Assembly: GCA_902531885.1 (NCBI GenBank)
Contig: CACAFZ010000006.1
Span: 1-39,408 of the forward strand
Length of the DNA: 39,408 bases
Origin: an uncultured Pelagibacteraceae bacterium
Lineage (GTDB): Bacteria; Pseudomonadota; Alphaproteobacteria; Pelagibacterales; Pelagibacteraceae
Direction of reading: 5' to 3'
Shown: positions 17,299 to 24,797 of the stretch, in pieces
How the letters are laid out: every line of letters begins with the position of its first letter
Position numbering within the stretch: the stretch's first letter is position 1
The notes under the pieces: model-generated
The model's database searches: none
What the model was told of the DNA's origin: nothing
The model's input: only the letters and a program-made list of their open reading frames with translations
Translations under genes and position numbers: made by a program

Positions 17299-17924
17299 GG
17301 TTTGGGAATAATTTCACCTCTATTCATAAAATCGTAGCCTCTAATTACTGCTTCTCTTTTTGAAATTTCTAAATACCACCTAGTTAGATTTTTATAGTTT
17401 TTTAGTCCAACATCATGCCACTCATGTCTTGCAATCCAAGGCCATGTGGCTATATCAGCTATACTATATTTATCTCCAGCTAAAAATTTCGATTGTCCTA
17501 ATCTTTCGTCCAAGTCTCTATAAATTGTTTTTGCAATTTTAAAATATCTTTCTTCTCCAAATTTACTTTTTCCAGGATTATAATGATGAAATTGATGATG
17601 CTGACCAATAAATGGACCAACTATTGCCATTTGTATCATAAGCCACTGATTAATTTTAAGTCTATTATTTTCATTGTAATATTTTTTACTTTTTTCACCT
17701 AGATACATAAGGATTACACCAGACTCAAAAATTGCCTCTTTATTATTATTGTGATCAATAATTACCGGAATTTTACTAAAGGGACTTATTTTTCTAAATT
17801 CGGGTATAAATTGTTCGTCTTTAAAAATATTTACTTTTGTTACTTTATAGTCCCAACCGATTTCTTCTAACATTATTCCTATTTTTTTCCCGTTGGGTGT
17901 ATCAGCTGAAAATAGTTCAATCAT
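17295..17924 (-). CDS. YfcG-like glutathione S-transferase / disulfide-bond oxidoreductase
   Basis: This 209-residue protein has an N-terminal thioredoxin-like domain (MIELFSADTPNGKKIGIMLEEIGWDY, then FRKISPFSKIPVIID and the glutathione-binding IFESGVILMYLGEKS) and an all-helical C-terminal domain with GQHHQFHHYNPG and YSIADIATWPWIARHEW. These features match E. coli YfcG of the Nu class, which uses the TPNG region and two glutathiones to reduce disulfides. The gene overlaps the ferredoxin reductase gene by 8 bases and follows it, giving a small redox operon with ferredoxin first. The exact substrate is unknown. Confidence 0.88.
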   Translation of the reverse strand: MIELFSADTPNGKKIGIMLEEIGWDYKVTKVNIFKDEQFIPEFRKISPFSKIPVIIDHNNNKEAIFESGVILMYLGEKSKKYYNENNRLKINQWLMIQMAIVGPFIGQHHQFHHYNPGKSKFGEERYFKIAKTIYRDLDERLGQSKFLAGDKYSIADIATWPWIARHEWHDVGLKNYKNLTRWYLEISKREAVIRGYDFMNRGEIIPKP

Positions 17925-18936
17925 TTTTTTTACCTAATCTTTGCTGAACACTTTTTGAAGTAGTTGTGAATTCAAATCTTAATTTTTCATCGGGTTTGGC
18001 GTATTTAAAACAACCTCTAGCTGCAAGAGCTCCTTCGTGAAAACCTGAAAGTATTAGTTTTAATTTTCCAGGATAAGTACAAATATCTCCTATTGCAAAT
18101 ATACCTTTTTGATTTGTTTCAAAATTTTCTGTATTAACTGGGATGTGTTTTTTATCTAGATTTAATTTCCAATTTAGAATTGGTCCAAGTTGCATAATTA
18201 GTCCAAAAAAACCTAAAATATAATTAGTTTCTATTTTTTTAATATTTCCATCATCATGCTTAATTTCTATACTTTTTATATTTGTATCTCCATCGATCGA
18301 GTTTAGCTGGTACTTTGTAAATAATTTAATTTTTCCCTTTTTAGTAAGTTCTTTAACTTTATCTAAGCTAGATTGTGCTCCTCTAAATTCATCTCTTCTA
18401 TGTATTAAATGGATTTTTGAGTTTTCTGAAAGTTCGATGGCCCAATCAAGCGCTGAATCTCCTCCACCAAATATTGAGACTATTTTATTTTTAAAAATTT
18501 TTTTATCCTTAACTGAATAAAATAATTCTTTTTCTTCAAATTTTTCACATTCTTTTATTGAAAATTTTCTCGGTTCAAAAGATCCTACTCCACCAGCAAT
18601 TATAAGACTTGAAACTTTAAATTCTTTACCTTTACTAGTTTTAATTAACCATTTATTCTTTTCCTTTTTAACTTCTTCCACTCTATCATTTAAATGAAAA
18701 TTAGTTTTAAAAGGTTTTATTTGTTCAATTAAATTTTTGGTTAACTCTTCTCCAGTGCACTCAGGTATAGCTGGAATATCATAAATTGGTTTGTCAGGAT
18801 AAAGCTCTATACATTGGCCTCCGATCTTATCTAAATTATCTACTACTTCGCTTTTTAATCCAATTATTCCTAGTTGATGAACAGCAAAAAGACCTGTTGG
18901 TCCTGCACCAATAACTAAAACATCTGAATCAATCAT
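17917..18936 (-). CDS. Thioredoxin reductase-like ferredoxin/flavodoxin-NADP reductase (YumC type)
   Basis: The protein has an FAD-binding GAGPTGLFAVHQLG at the N-terminus, GGQCIELYPDKPIYDIPA near residue 45, the NADP-binding GGGDSALDWAIEL near 165, HRRDEFRGAQ, and the second FAD motif GDICTYPGKLKLILSGFHEGALAARG. It lacks the CxxC pair of true thioredoxin reductase, which marks the ferredoxin-NADP reductase branch such as Bacillus YumC. The track starts at 19002 inside the ferredoxin gene; the ATG at 18934-18936 ([12 protein letters not shown], 339 residues) overlaps the ferredoxin stop by one base (TAATG) and puts the FAD motif in its normal place. It likely passes electrons between NADPH and the adjacent ferredoxin. 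Confidence 0.92.
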   Translation of the reverse strand: MIDSDVLVIGAGPTGLFAVHQLGIIGLKSEVVDNLDKIGGQCIELYPDKPIYDIPAIPECTGEELTKNLIEQIKPFKTNFHLNDRVEEVKKEKNKWLIKTSKGKEFKVSSLIIAGGVGSFEPRKFSIKECEKFEEKELFYSVKDKKIFKNKIVSIFGGGDSALDWAIELSENSKIHLIHRRDEFRGAQSSLDKVKELTKKGKIKLFTKYQLNSIDGDTNIKSIEIKHDDGNIKKIETNYILGFFGLIMQLGPILNWKLNLDKKHIPVNTENFETNQKGIFAIGDICTYPGKLKLILSGFHEGALAARGCFKYAKPDEKLRFEFTTTSKSVQQRLGKKND

Positions 18937-19256
18937 TATGCTTGTTTTTCTGGAAGTTGAACAACTAATCCATCTAATTCGTCTGAAACAGTAAGCTGAC
19001 AACTTAGTCTGCTAAACTTGTTTGGTTTATATGCCATATCAATCATATCTTCTTCACCACTTTCTTTTTTAGTAAGTTTATTAAACCACTCTTCTTTGAC
19101 ATAAACATGGCAAGTCGCGCAAGCCATTGATCCTCCACAGTCTGCATCAATTCCAGGAATATCATTTTGTACAGCTCCCTCCATAACAGTCAGACCATTA
19201 GGAACATCTAATTTATGCTCCTTTCCACCATGTTCTATGTAAGTAATTTTAGGCAT
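18936..19256 (-). CDS. Adrenodoxin-type 2Fe-2S ferredoxin
   Basis: The 106-residue protein has the cluster ligands Cys40, Cys46 and Cys49 in [17 protein letters not shown] and Cys86 in LSCQL, the spacing of vertebrate-type (adrenodoxin) ferredoxins used in iron-sulfur assembly and cytochrome P450 systems. N-terminal [27 protein letters not shown] forms the usual beta strands. It is first in the ferredoxin, reductase, YfcG-like operon and begins just downstream of the proteorhodopsin terminator. No P450 or Isc genes are in the window, so its electron acceptor is open. Confidence 0.95.
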   Translation of the reverse strand: MPKITYIEHGGKEHKLDVPNGLTVMEGAVQNDIPGIDADCGGSMACATCHVYVKEEWFNKLTKKESGEEDMIDMAYKPNKFSRLSCQLTVSDELDGLVVQLPEKQA

Positions 19257-19273
19257 AAGCTTTATATAAGCAC

Positions 19274-19312
19274 AAAAAAAAATAGGGCAAGTAACTTAAT
19301 ACCTGCCCTATT
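19274..19312 (-). terminator. Intrinsic terminator of the proteorhodopsin gene
   Basis: Nine-base arms AATAGGGCA / TGCCCTATT, with an extra GT/AC pair inside, form a hairpin on the minus strand that runs straight into nine T residues. It lies 28 bases after the proteorhodopsin stop and before the ferredoxin start at 19256. This is a strong Rho-independent terminator, so most proteorhodopsin message should be a single-gene transcript. Confidence 0.9.
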
Positions 19313-19340
19313 AATAATTGTTTTTAACTCCGATAAAGTA

Positions 19341-20105
19341 TTATCTTCCTCTAGAGTTTGCAACAGCGCAAGACCAAATAATAACACCAAATGCGATCTT
19401 ATTAACAAAGTCTGCTAAGTTGTAAATCACGTTAAGTGAGTTAGCATCAATACCACCTGTTAGGTATCCAAATACATAACCTAGCGGGTATATAGCCCAA
19501 CCTACTGTAACGATCATTCTTAAAGCGCCAAAAGCGGTGACTAGGGATTTGTTTCCAGATCTAGCAACTGTTTTACCAGCTTCACCTGAAAATATTTCAT
19601 AAAGAATATAAATCCATCCAGCTATCCCGATAATAAAACCAAGCATAGGTGCAATGAATCCAGCTTCTCCCATGTAACCACCTACTAGCATCACTATTGA
19701 ACCAATTAAGATTCTCCAGAAGATTCCAGTTGGTACTTTTTTAACTGCTGCAAGAATTAAATAAAATTCTATCAGCTGTAATGGTACAGTGATTAACCAG
19801 TCAATATATCTGTAAACAGTTGGAGTATCTCCTGTTTCAACCCATACTGCTCTCATATACATATAATGAATAAATGCTATACCAGTTACTAATCCAGCTA
19901 CGTTAACTGATTTTCTCCATTGAACACTTACATTGGCTTGTTCCATGAAAAAAAAAGCAGTAGCTGCTAACATACCCATTGATATTAACCAAAATGAAAT
20001 TCCAACAAAATCATCTGTGGCTAAAAAGGTAGTTGCTGCATTAGCCGCTGTAGTTGCTCCAATAAGAGCAAATAAAGCTATTGCTAACATTTTTACTTTA
20101 GTCAT
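19341..20105 (-). CDS. Proteorhodopsin, blue-absorbing type light-driven proton pump
   Basis: From the ATG at 20103-20105 the protein has 254 residues, a signal peptide (MTKVKMLAIALFALIGATTAANA) and seven membrane helices. Numbering runs five above the classic green proteorhodopsin: H80 (H75), proton acceptor D102 (D97), T106, tuning residue Q110 (position 105), proton donor E113 (E108) and retinal-binding K236 (K231 in ADFVNKIAFG). Gln at the tuning site marks blue absorption; the D-T-E triad marks a proton pump. The track start (20120) adds MREFF and lies over the ribosome site; GAGGGAG sits 6 bases before my start. The gene has its own terminator and a structured leader. Retinal-making genes are not in the window. 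Confidence 0.97.
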   Translation of the reverse strand: MTKVKMLAIALFALIGATTAANAATTFLATDDFVGISFWLISMGMLAATAFFFMEQANVSVQWRKSVNVAGLVTGIAFIHYMYMRAVWVETGDTPTVYRYIDWLITVPLQLIEFYLILAAVKKVPTGIFWRILIGSIVMLVGGYMGEAGFIAPMLGFIIGIAGWIYILYEIFSGEAGKTVARSGNKSLVTAFGALRMIVTVGWAIYPLGYVFGYLTGGIDANSLNVIYNLADFVNKIAFGVIIWSCAVANSRGR

Positions 20106-20134
20106 AAAAAACTCCCTCATTAGTTAGTTTTTTT

Positions 20135-20190
20135 TAGTTTAAATTTAAACTAGGGCACTATTCCGCAATAGAGCCTCAGCTATGGGCTAA
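20135..20190 (-). promoter_or_regulatory. Structured leader of the proteorhodopsin mRNA
   Basis: Read on the minus strand, the leader holds a possible small pair AGCC...GGCU (plus 85-88 with 72-75 of the 20100s), a stronger hairpin GGC-U-CUAUU / AAUAG-U-GCC with a GCGG loop (plus 20154-20156 and 20158-20162 with 20067-type partner 20167-20171 and 20173-20175), and then an 18-base perfect palindrome, TAGTTTAAATTTAAACTA (20135-20152), 15 bases before the ribosome site. The first two structures share the GGCU segment, so they exclude each other. This could be a regulated leader, or the palindrome could be a protein site. Confidence 0.5.
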
Positions 20191-20228
20191 TTATCAAATA
20201 TAATAACTTAATTGAAGACTTTTTTACC

Positions 20229-20261
20229 TTTAAAAAGTATTGATTTTACTGACTTTTTAAA
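20229..20261. promoter_or_regulatory. Inverted repeat in the proteorhodopsin-prpE divergent region
   Basis: Ten-base arms TTTAAAAAGT (20229-20238) and ACTTTTTAAA (20252-20261) are perfect inverted repeats spaced by 13 bases. A TTGATT (20240-20245) and TTAAAT (20263-20268) pair with a 17-base spacer, a weak possible prpE promoter, overlaps it. The arrangement suggests an operator, but AT-rich repeats arise easily. Confidence 0.4.
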
Positions 20262-20286
20262 ATTAAATGCAACCAGATTTATAAAA

Positions 20287-20301
20287 TCATAACAATTATG
20301 A
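20287..20301. promoter_or_regulatory. Short inverted repeat before prpE
   Basis: TCATAA-CAA-TTATGA is a perfect six-base inverted repeat with a 3-base spacer, 22 bases before the prpE start. It would lie in the leader of prpE and upstream of the proteorhodopsin promoter. It may be a dimeric regulator site; no regulator gene is nearby. Confidence 0.35.
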
Positions 20302-20323
20302 CACCAAAAAACAAATCAGTAAT

Positions 20324-22219
20324 ATGAGTTTAAAATTTGAAGAAATTTACAAAAATTCATTAAAAAATCCCCAAAAATTTTGGGAAGAAATTTCAAAAGA
20401 TATTTTTTGGTATAAAAAACCTTCAAAAATATTAAATAAATCTAATCCACCTTTTTATAAATGGTTTGAAGATGGAATTACAAACACTTGCTATAATGCT
20501 TTGGACGTCCATATTCAGAATGGCTTGGGAGACAAAACTGCTCTAATTTATGATAGCCCAATCACAAATACAAAATCTAAATTTACTTTTTTAAATTTGA
20601 GACAAAAGGTTGCTAGGTTTGCATGGGCTCTTAAAAATCAAGGAGTGAACAAAGGAGATCGTGTAATAATTTACATGCCAATGATTCCCGAAGCTGTTAT
20701 GGCTATGTTGGCCTGTGGAAGAATAGGAGCAATTCATTCTGTGGTCTTTGGTGGATTTGCAGCTAATGAGCTAGCAAGTAGAATTGATGATTCAAAAGCA
20801 AAAATATTAGTGACTGCATCATGTGGTTTTGAACCAGGCAGAACTATTGAATATAAACCTTTGGTAGATAAAGCATTAGAAATCGCAAAACATAAACCTG
20901 AAAAAATAATACTTTATCAAAGAGAAGGTCATGAAGTTAATTTAAATAATATAACTGAGATAAGCTGGGAAGATGCACTTAAAGATGCTCAAGAAATAAA
21001 TTGTGTAGAAATGAATGCAAATGATTTTGCATATATACTTTATACATCAGGAACAACAGGTATACCAAAAGGAATTGTAAGAGATATAGGTGGTCATATA
21101 GTTGCTCTCAAATGGACTATGAAAAACATCTATAATATTAATCAAGATGATGTCTGGTGGTCTGCAAGTGATATAGGTTGGATTGTGGGTCACTCATATA
21201 TTGTTTATGCTCCACTCTTTAAAGGATGTACAACTGTTTTATTTGAAGGAAAACCAGTTGGAACTCCTGATGCAGGAGTCTTTTGGAGAATAATTTCTGA
21301 ACATAAAATAAAATCATTGTTCACTGCTCCAACTGCATTTAGAGCAATTAAAAAAGAAGATCCTGAAGGAAAATTTTTCTCAAAATATGATTTGAGTTGT
21401 TTTAAATCTTTGTTTTTAGCAGGAGAAAGAGCTGACCCGGATACTCTTAAGTGGGCAGAGTCCTTATTAAAAGTTCCTGTTATAGATCATTGGTGGCAAA
21501 CTGAAACTAGTTGGGCAATTAGTTCTAATTGCACAGGTATTGAGATGAAAAAAACGAAGTATGGCTCTGCATGCATGCCTGTACCCGGATATGATGTTAA
21601 AGTTTTAAAAGCTGACAAGTCTGAAGCAAAAGAAAATGAAATGGGTGACATTGTTGTTAAACTTCCGCTTCCTCCTGGAACTTTTCCAACTCTATGGAAT
21701 GCAGATGAAAGATATAAAAAAACTTATATGTCGAATTATGAAGGCTATTATCAAACTTATGATGCTGGTCACATTGATGAGGATGGTTATGTTTGGATAA
21801 TGTCTAGAACAGATGATATTATCAATGTTGCAGGTCATAGATTGTCAACAGGTGCAATTGAAGAAGTATTATCTGAACATAAATCAGTTGCGGAATGTGC
21901 GGTTTTAGGAATAGCAGATAAATTAAAAGGACAGCTACCTATAGGTTTGTTAGCTTTAAAATCTGGAGTAAAACAAACAAATGAAGAAATTATAAAAGAA
22001 TGCATTCAAATGGTTAGGAATAAAGTTGGACCTGTTGCTGCATTCAAAATAGCTATTATTGTAAAAAGATTACCTAAAACAAGATCAGGAAAAATATTAA
22101 GAGGTACTATAAGAAAGATTGCTGATAAAGAAGAATACAAAATGCCTGCAACAATTGATGATCCTGCTATCTTAGACGAAATAAAACAAGATCTAATAAA
22201 TAATAATATTTTGAAATAA
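20324..22219 (+). CDS. prpE: Propionyl-CoA synthetase-like acyl-CoA ligase (PrpE)
   Basis: The 631-residue enzyme is an acetate/propionate-type CoA ligase. It has an ACAS N-terminal region (EEIYKNSLKNPQKFWEEI, SNPPFYKWFEDGITNTCYNALD), the AMP-binding P-loop YTSGTTGIPKG, DIGWIVGHSYIVYAPL, DHWWQTETSWAI, the hinge SRTDDIINVAGHRLSTGAIEE and the C-terminal catalytic Lys in TRSGKILRGTIRK. The close match to E. coli PrpE in length (628), in SNPPF..WF and in the tail TIDDPAILDEI favours propionate, but acetate or similar short acids are possible. It makes acyl-CoA from acid, ATP and CoA. Its stop overlaps the start of the SMR gene by one base. Confidence 0.88.
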   Translation: MSLKFEEIYKNSLKNPQKFWEEISKDIFWYKKPSKILNKSNPPFYKWFEDGITNTCYNALDVHIQNGLGDKTALIYDSPITNTKSKFTFLNLRQKVARFAWALKNQGVNKGDRVIIYMPMIPEAVMAMLACGRIGAIHSVVFGGFAANELASRIDDSKAKILVTASCGFEPGRTIEYKPLVDKALEIAKHKPEKIILYQREGHEVNLNNITEISWEDALKDAQEINCVEMNANDFAYILYTSGTTGIPKGIVRDIGGHIVALKWTMKNIYNINQDDVWWSASDIGWIVGHSYIVYAPLFKGCTTVLFEGKPVGTPDAGVFWRIISEHKIKSLFTAPTAFRAIKKEDPEGKFFSKYDLSCFKSLFLAGERADPDTLKWAESLLKVPVIDHWWQTETSWAISSNCTGIEMKKTKYGSACMPVPGYDVKVLKADKSEAKENEMGDIVVKLPLPPGTFPTLWNADERYKKTYMSNYEGYYQTYDAGHIDEDGYVWIMSRTDDIINVAGHRLSTGAIEEVLSEHKSVAECAVLGIADKLKGQLPIGLLALKSGVKQTNEEIIKECIQMVRNKVGPVAAFKIAIIVKRLPKTRSGKILRGTIRKIADKEEYKMPATIDDPAILDEIKQDLINNNILK

Positions 22220-22551
22220 TGACAAAAGCTTATATTTTTATGTTCGTTGCAATTTTTTGTGAAGTTGCAGGTACATTACTCCTTCCTTCTACACAAAATT
22301 TTACAAAAATCATTCCTACAGCTATAGCTGCTACTTGTTATTTAACGGCATTATATTGTCTTACTCATGTGTTGCACAAAATTCCTATTGCTATTGTTTA
22401 TGCAACTTGGAGTGGATTGGGAATATTTACTATTGCATTATTTGGATACTTTTTTTTTAAACAAAGCCTAAGTTGGCAAGCAGTTATAGGATTATTTCTT
22501 ATAGTCGTTGGCGTAGTTTTGGTTAATAGCTTTTCTTCAAGAGTTATTTAA
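22219..22551 (+). CDS. Small multidrug resistance (SMR/EmrE) family transporter
   Basis: The 110-residue protein has four hydrophobic helices and the SMR signature: the membrane Glu in IFCEVAGTLLLPSTQNFTKIIPT near residue 14, HVLHKIPIAIVYATWSGLGIF in helices 2-3, and SWQAVIGLFLIVVGVVLVNSFS in helix 4. EmrE-type proteins work as dimers that trade protons for cationic drugs, quaternary amines or small polar metabolites. The ATG overlaps the prpE stop by one base (TAATG), so the two are translated together, although the link between the roles is not obvious. It overlaps the end of pyrC on the other strand by 8 bases. Confidence 0.92.
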   Translation: MTKAYIFMFVAIFCEVAGTLLLPSTQNFTKIIPTAIAATCYLTALYCLTHVLHKIPIAIVYATWSGLGIFTIALFGYFFFKQSLSWQAVIGLFLIVVGVVLVNSFSSRVI

Positions 22552-23854
22552 ATTTCATTGGTGTTCCTTCTGGTTCTCCAATTATCTTTCCATCTCTCAT
22601 TTTAATTTTGCCATTAATTATTGCTGCAATAGGACTTCCTTTAAATTTGTATCCATCAAATGGAGACCACCCACATTTACTTTCAATATTTGCATTTTTA
22701 ATCTCAATTGTTTTATTCATATCAACAATAGTAAAGTCAGCGTCATATCCTTCTTTAATAAATCCTTTATTTTTAATTCCAAAAATTTTAATAGGATTTT
22801 CACAAACAAGATTAATTAATTGATTAAGTGATAATTTTCCATCATTTACATGGTTTAACATTACTGGAATTAAAGTTTGTACCCCGGGCATTCCTGAAGG
22901 TGAATTTGGATATTTTTTTTCTTTATTTGCTTTTAAATGTGGAGCATGATCTGATCCAATTGTATCATTAAAATTATTTTTTACTGCATACCATAATCTA
23001 TCAAAATGGGATTTATCTCTTAAAGGAGGATTCATCTGGGCATAGGTTCCAAGTTTTTCATAACAATCAGGAGCATATAAAGTTAAATGCTGTGGAGTAA
23101 TTTCAAATGTAATATTTCCTTTATGTTGTGATAAAAAATCAACTTCATCTTTTGTTGTAACATGAAGAATGTGTGCTTTTTTCTTATATTTCTCGGCAAT
23201 TCTTACAATCCTTCTTGTAGATGACATTGCACATTCTACACTTCTCCAAACAGGATGGGTATGAACATCGCCTTCTTTAATTAATTTTTTATTTAAGTTT
23301 AAAATTGCTTCATCTTCCGAGTGAACAGCTACAACTTTTGAACTACTTTGAAATACCTTCTCAATATCCGCTTCATCTGCAACCAATAAATTACCGGTTG
23401 AAGAACCTGCAAAAAGTTTAATTCCACAACAACCTTCTAAATCTTTTAAATCTGATAACTCATTTGCGTTATCAGCTGTTGCGCCAAAATAAAATGCATA
23501 ATTGCAATACATTCTATTCTTTGCGAGATCTAATTTTTTTTGAAATTCTACCTTGTTAGATGTTGGTGGATTAGTGTTTGGCATCTCAAAAACACTCGTA
23601 ATTCCTCCAGCAATTGCTGCCTTACTTCCTGAATTAAGATCTTCTGTATCGGTAGATCCAGGTTCTCTAAAATGGGTTTGAGTATCTATACATCCTGGAA
23701 GAACAAGTAAATTTTCTGCGCTGTATGTTTCCTTGCATGAATCTTTAATTGACTCGTCAATAATAGATATTTTACCATTTTTTATACCAATATCTGTTTT
23801 TTGAGTTTTTCCGTCAATAAAACATTTGCCGTTTTTTATTATGAGGTCTAACAT
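22544..23854 (-). CDS. pyrC: Dihydroorotase, class I type
   Basis: The 436-residue protein is a metal-dependent amidohydrolase. Motifs are VLPGCIDTQTHFREPG with the HxH-type metal site, GITSVFEMPNTNPPT, VAVHSEDEAI, AHILHVTT and TIGSDHAPHLKANKEKKYPNSPSGMPGVQT with the catalytic Asp. The order and length match class I dihydroorotase, which closes carbamoyl-aspartate to dihydroorotate in pyrimidine synthesis; allantoinase is a related alternative but the FREPG and SGMPGVQT forms favour PyrC. It is alone on its strand between the SMR gene and the divergent ygfZ-like gene, which begins 43 bases away. Confidence 0.88.
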   Translation of the reverse strand: MLDLIIKNGKCFIDGKTQKTDIGIKNGKISIIDESIKDSCKETYSAENLLVLPGCIDTQTHFREPGSTDTEDLNSGSKAAIAGGITSVFEMPNTNPPTSNKVEFQKKLDLAKNRMYCNYAFYFGATADNANELSDLKDLEGCCGIKLFAGSSTGNLLVADEADIEKVFQSSSKVVAVHSEDEAILNLNKKLIKEGDVHTHPVWRSVECAMSSTRRIVRIAEKYKKKAHILHVTTKDEVDFLSQHKGNITFEITPQHLTLYAPDCYEKLGTYAQMNPPLRDKSHFDRLWYAVKNNFNDTIGSDHAPHLKANKEKKYPNSPSGMPGVQTLIPVMLNHVNDGKLSLNQLINLVCENPIKIFGIKNKGFIKEGYDADFTIVDMNKTIEIKNANIESKCGWSPFDGYKFKGSPIAAIINGKIKMRDGKIIGEPEGTPMKFK

Positions 23855-23897
23855 TTGCTGAAAAAGTAACTATATTATAAATCAGTAACAATCAATT

Positions 23898-24785
23898 ATG
23901 AATAAAAACAATATTTATACTCTTGAAGATAGAGGAATACTTTACCTGCAGGGAGAAGATATTTTAGAATTTCTTCAAAATATAATCACTAATGATATTA
24001 ACAAAGTAAAAGATAATTACAGCTGCTTTTCATCTTTACTGACTCCTCAAGGAAAATACCTTTTTGATTTCATTGTTGTAAAACATAAAAATGGCTATTT
24101 TTTAGATTGTGAAAAAAAACAAATAGATCAACTTTTTAATCAATTGAATTTGTATAAATTAAGATCAAAAATAGAAATATTGAATTTAAGTAATGAGTTT
24201 ATTGTGTCTGCAATTAGCAAGGAAAAATTTCTTTCGATAGAAAATGTTGAGGAGAAGTCTGGTTTTACTACAAAATACAATGAAGATCCTATTGTTCTGG
24301 ATCCAAGAAATAAAGAATTAGGTGGTAGACTTATAATAAACTTAGAAAAGCTTAATCTTTCTATAGAAAAATTAGAATTGGAAAGAAAAGAGAGTCATGA
24401 GTACTATAGCCATAGCCATAAACTGGGAATAGCTCAGCTAAATACAGATCAATTGCAAAATAAAATTTTTGGTATTGAATGTAATTTTGAAGAATTAAAT
24501 GGAATAGATTTTAAAAAAGGTTGTTATGTCGGACAAGAAAATACAGCAAGAATTAAACTTAAAGATAAACTTTCAAAAAAATTGCTTCCTATAGAAGTTA
24601 TAGAGGGATCTATAAAAGTAGATGATATAGTATCAATTAATAAAATAGAAATAGGCAAAATTTTAATTAATAAAAAATATCCTTTTGGATTAATTAAATT
24701 CAAAGATGAAAGTTTTGATTTTGATAAAAAATTTAATTGTGGATCGGCCTCTATAAAAATTTTAAAACCAATTTGGTTAAAATAA
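23898..24785 (+). CDS. ygfZ: YgfZ/GcvT-like folate-binding protein for iron-sulfur enzyme upkeep
   Basis: The 295-residue protein has the mark of the YgfZ/IBA57 family, KGCYVGQENTARIK, near residue 210, where the Cys is essential in E. coli YgfZ. The N-terminal part (YTLEDRGILYLQGEDILEFLQNIITNDINKVKDNYSCFSSLLTPQGKYLFDFIVV) matches the GcvT-like folate-binding fold: TND and LTPQGK are typical. The family helps assemble or repair 4Fe-4S enzymes using tetrahydrofolate. NadA, a 4Fe-4S enzyme, is encoded 1.3 kb away, although a link is only suggestive. The end converges on the fucosyltransferase-like gene with a 12-base gap. Confidence 0.9.
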   Translation: MNKNNIYTLEDRGILYLQGEDILEFLQNIITNDINKVKDNYSCFSSLLTPQGKYLFDFIVVKHKNGYFLDCEKKQIDQLFNQLNLYKLRSKIEILNLSNEFIVSAISKEKFLSIENVEEKSGFTTKYNEDPIVLDPRNKELGGRLIINLEKLNLSIEKLELERKESHEYYSHSHKLGIAQLNTDQLQNKIFGIECNFEELNGIDFKKGCYVGQENTARIKLKDKLSKKLLPIEVIEGSIKVDDIVSINKIEIGKILINKKYPFGLIKFKDESFDFDKKFNCGSASIKILKPIWLK

Positions 24786-24797
24786 ATTTTTTAATTG

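Noticed and set aside
17917-19002. Thioredoxin reductase
   Set aside because: The fold is related but the redox-active CxxC is absent and the sequence fits the YumC-type ferredoxin-NADP reductase.
20189-20218. Promoter of proteorhodopsin with GATAAT as -10
   Set aside because: No acceptable -35 lies at 16-18 bases; in such AT-rich DNA the -10 alone is not convincing, so no promoter feature is listed.
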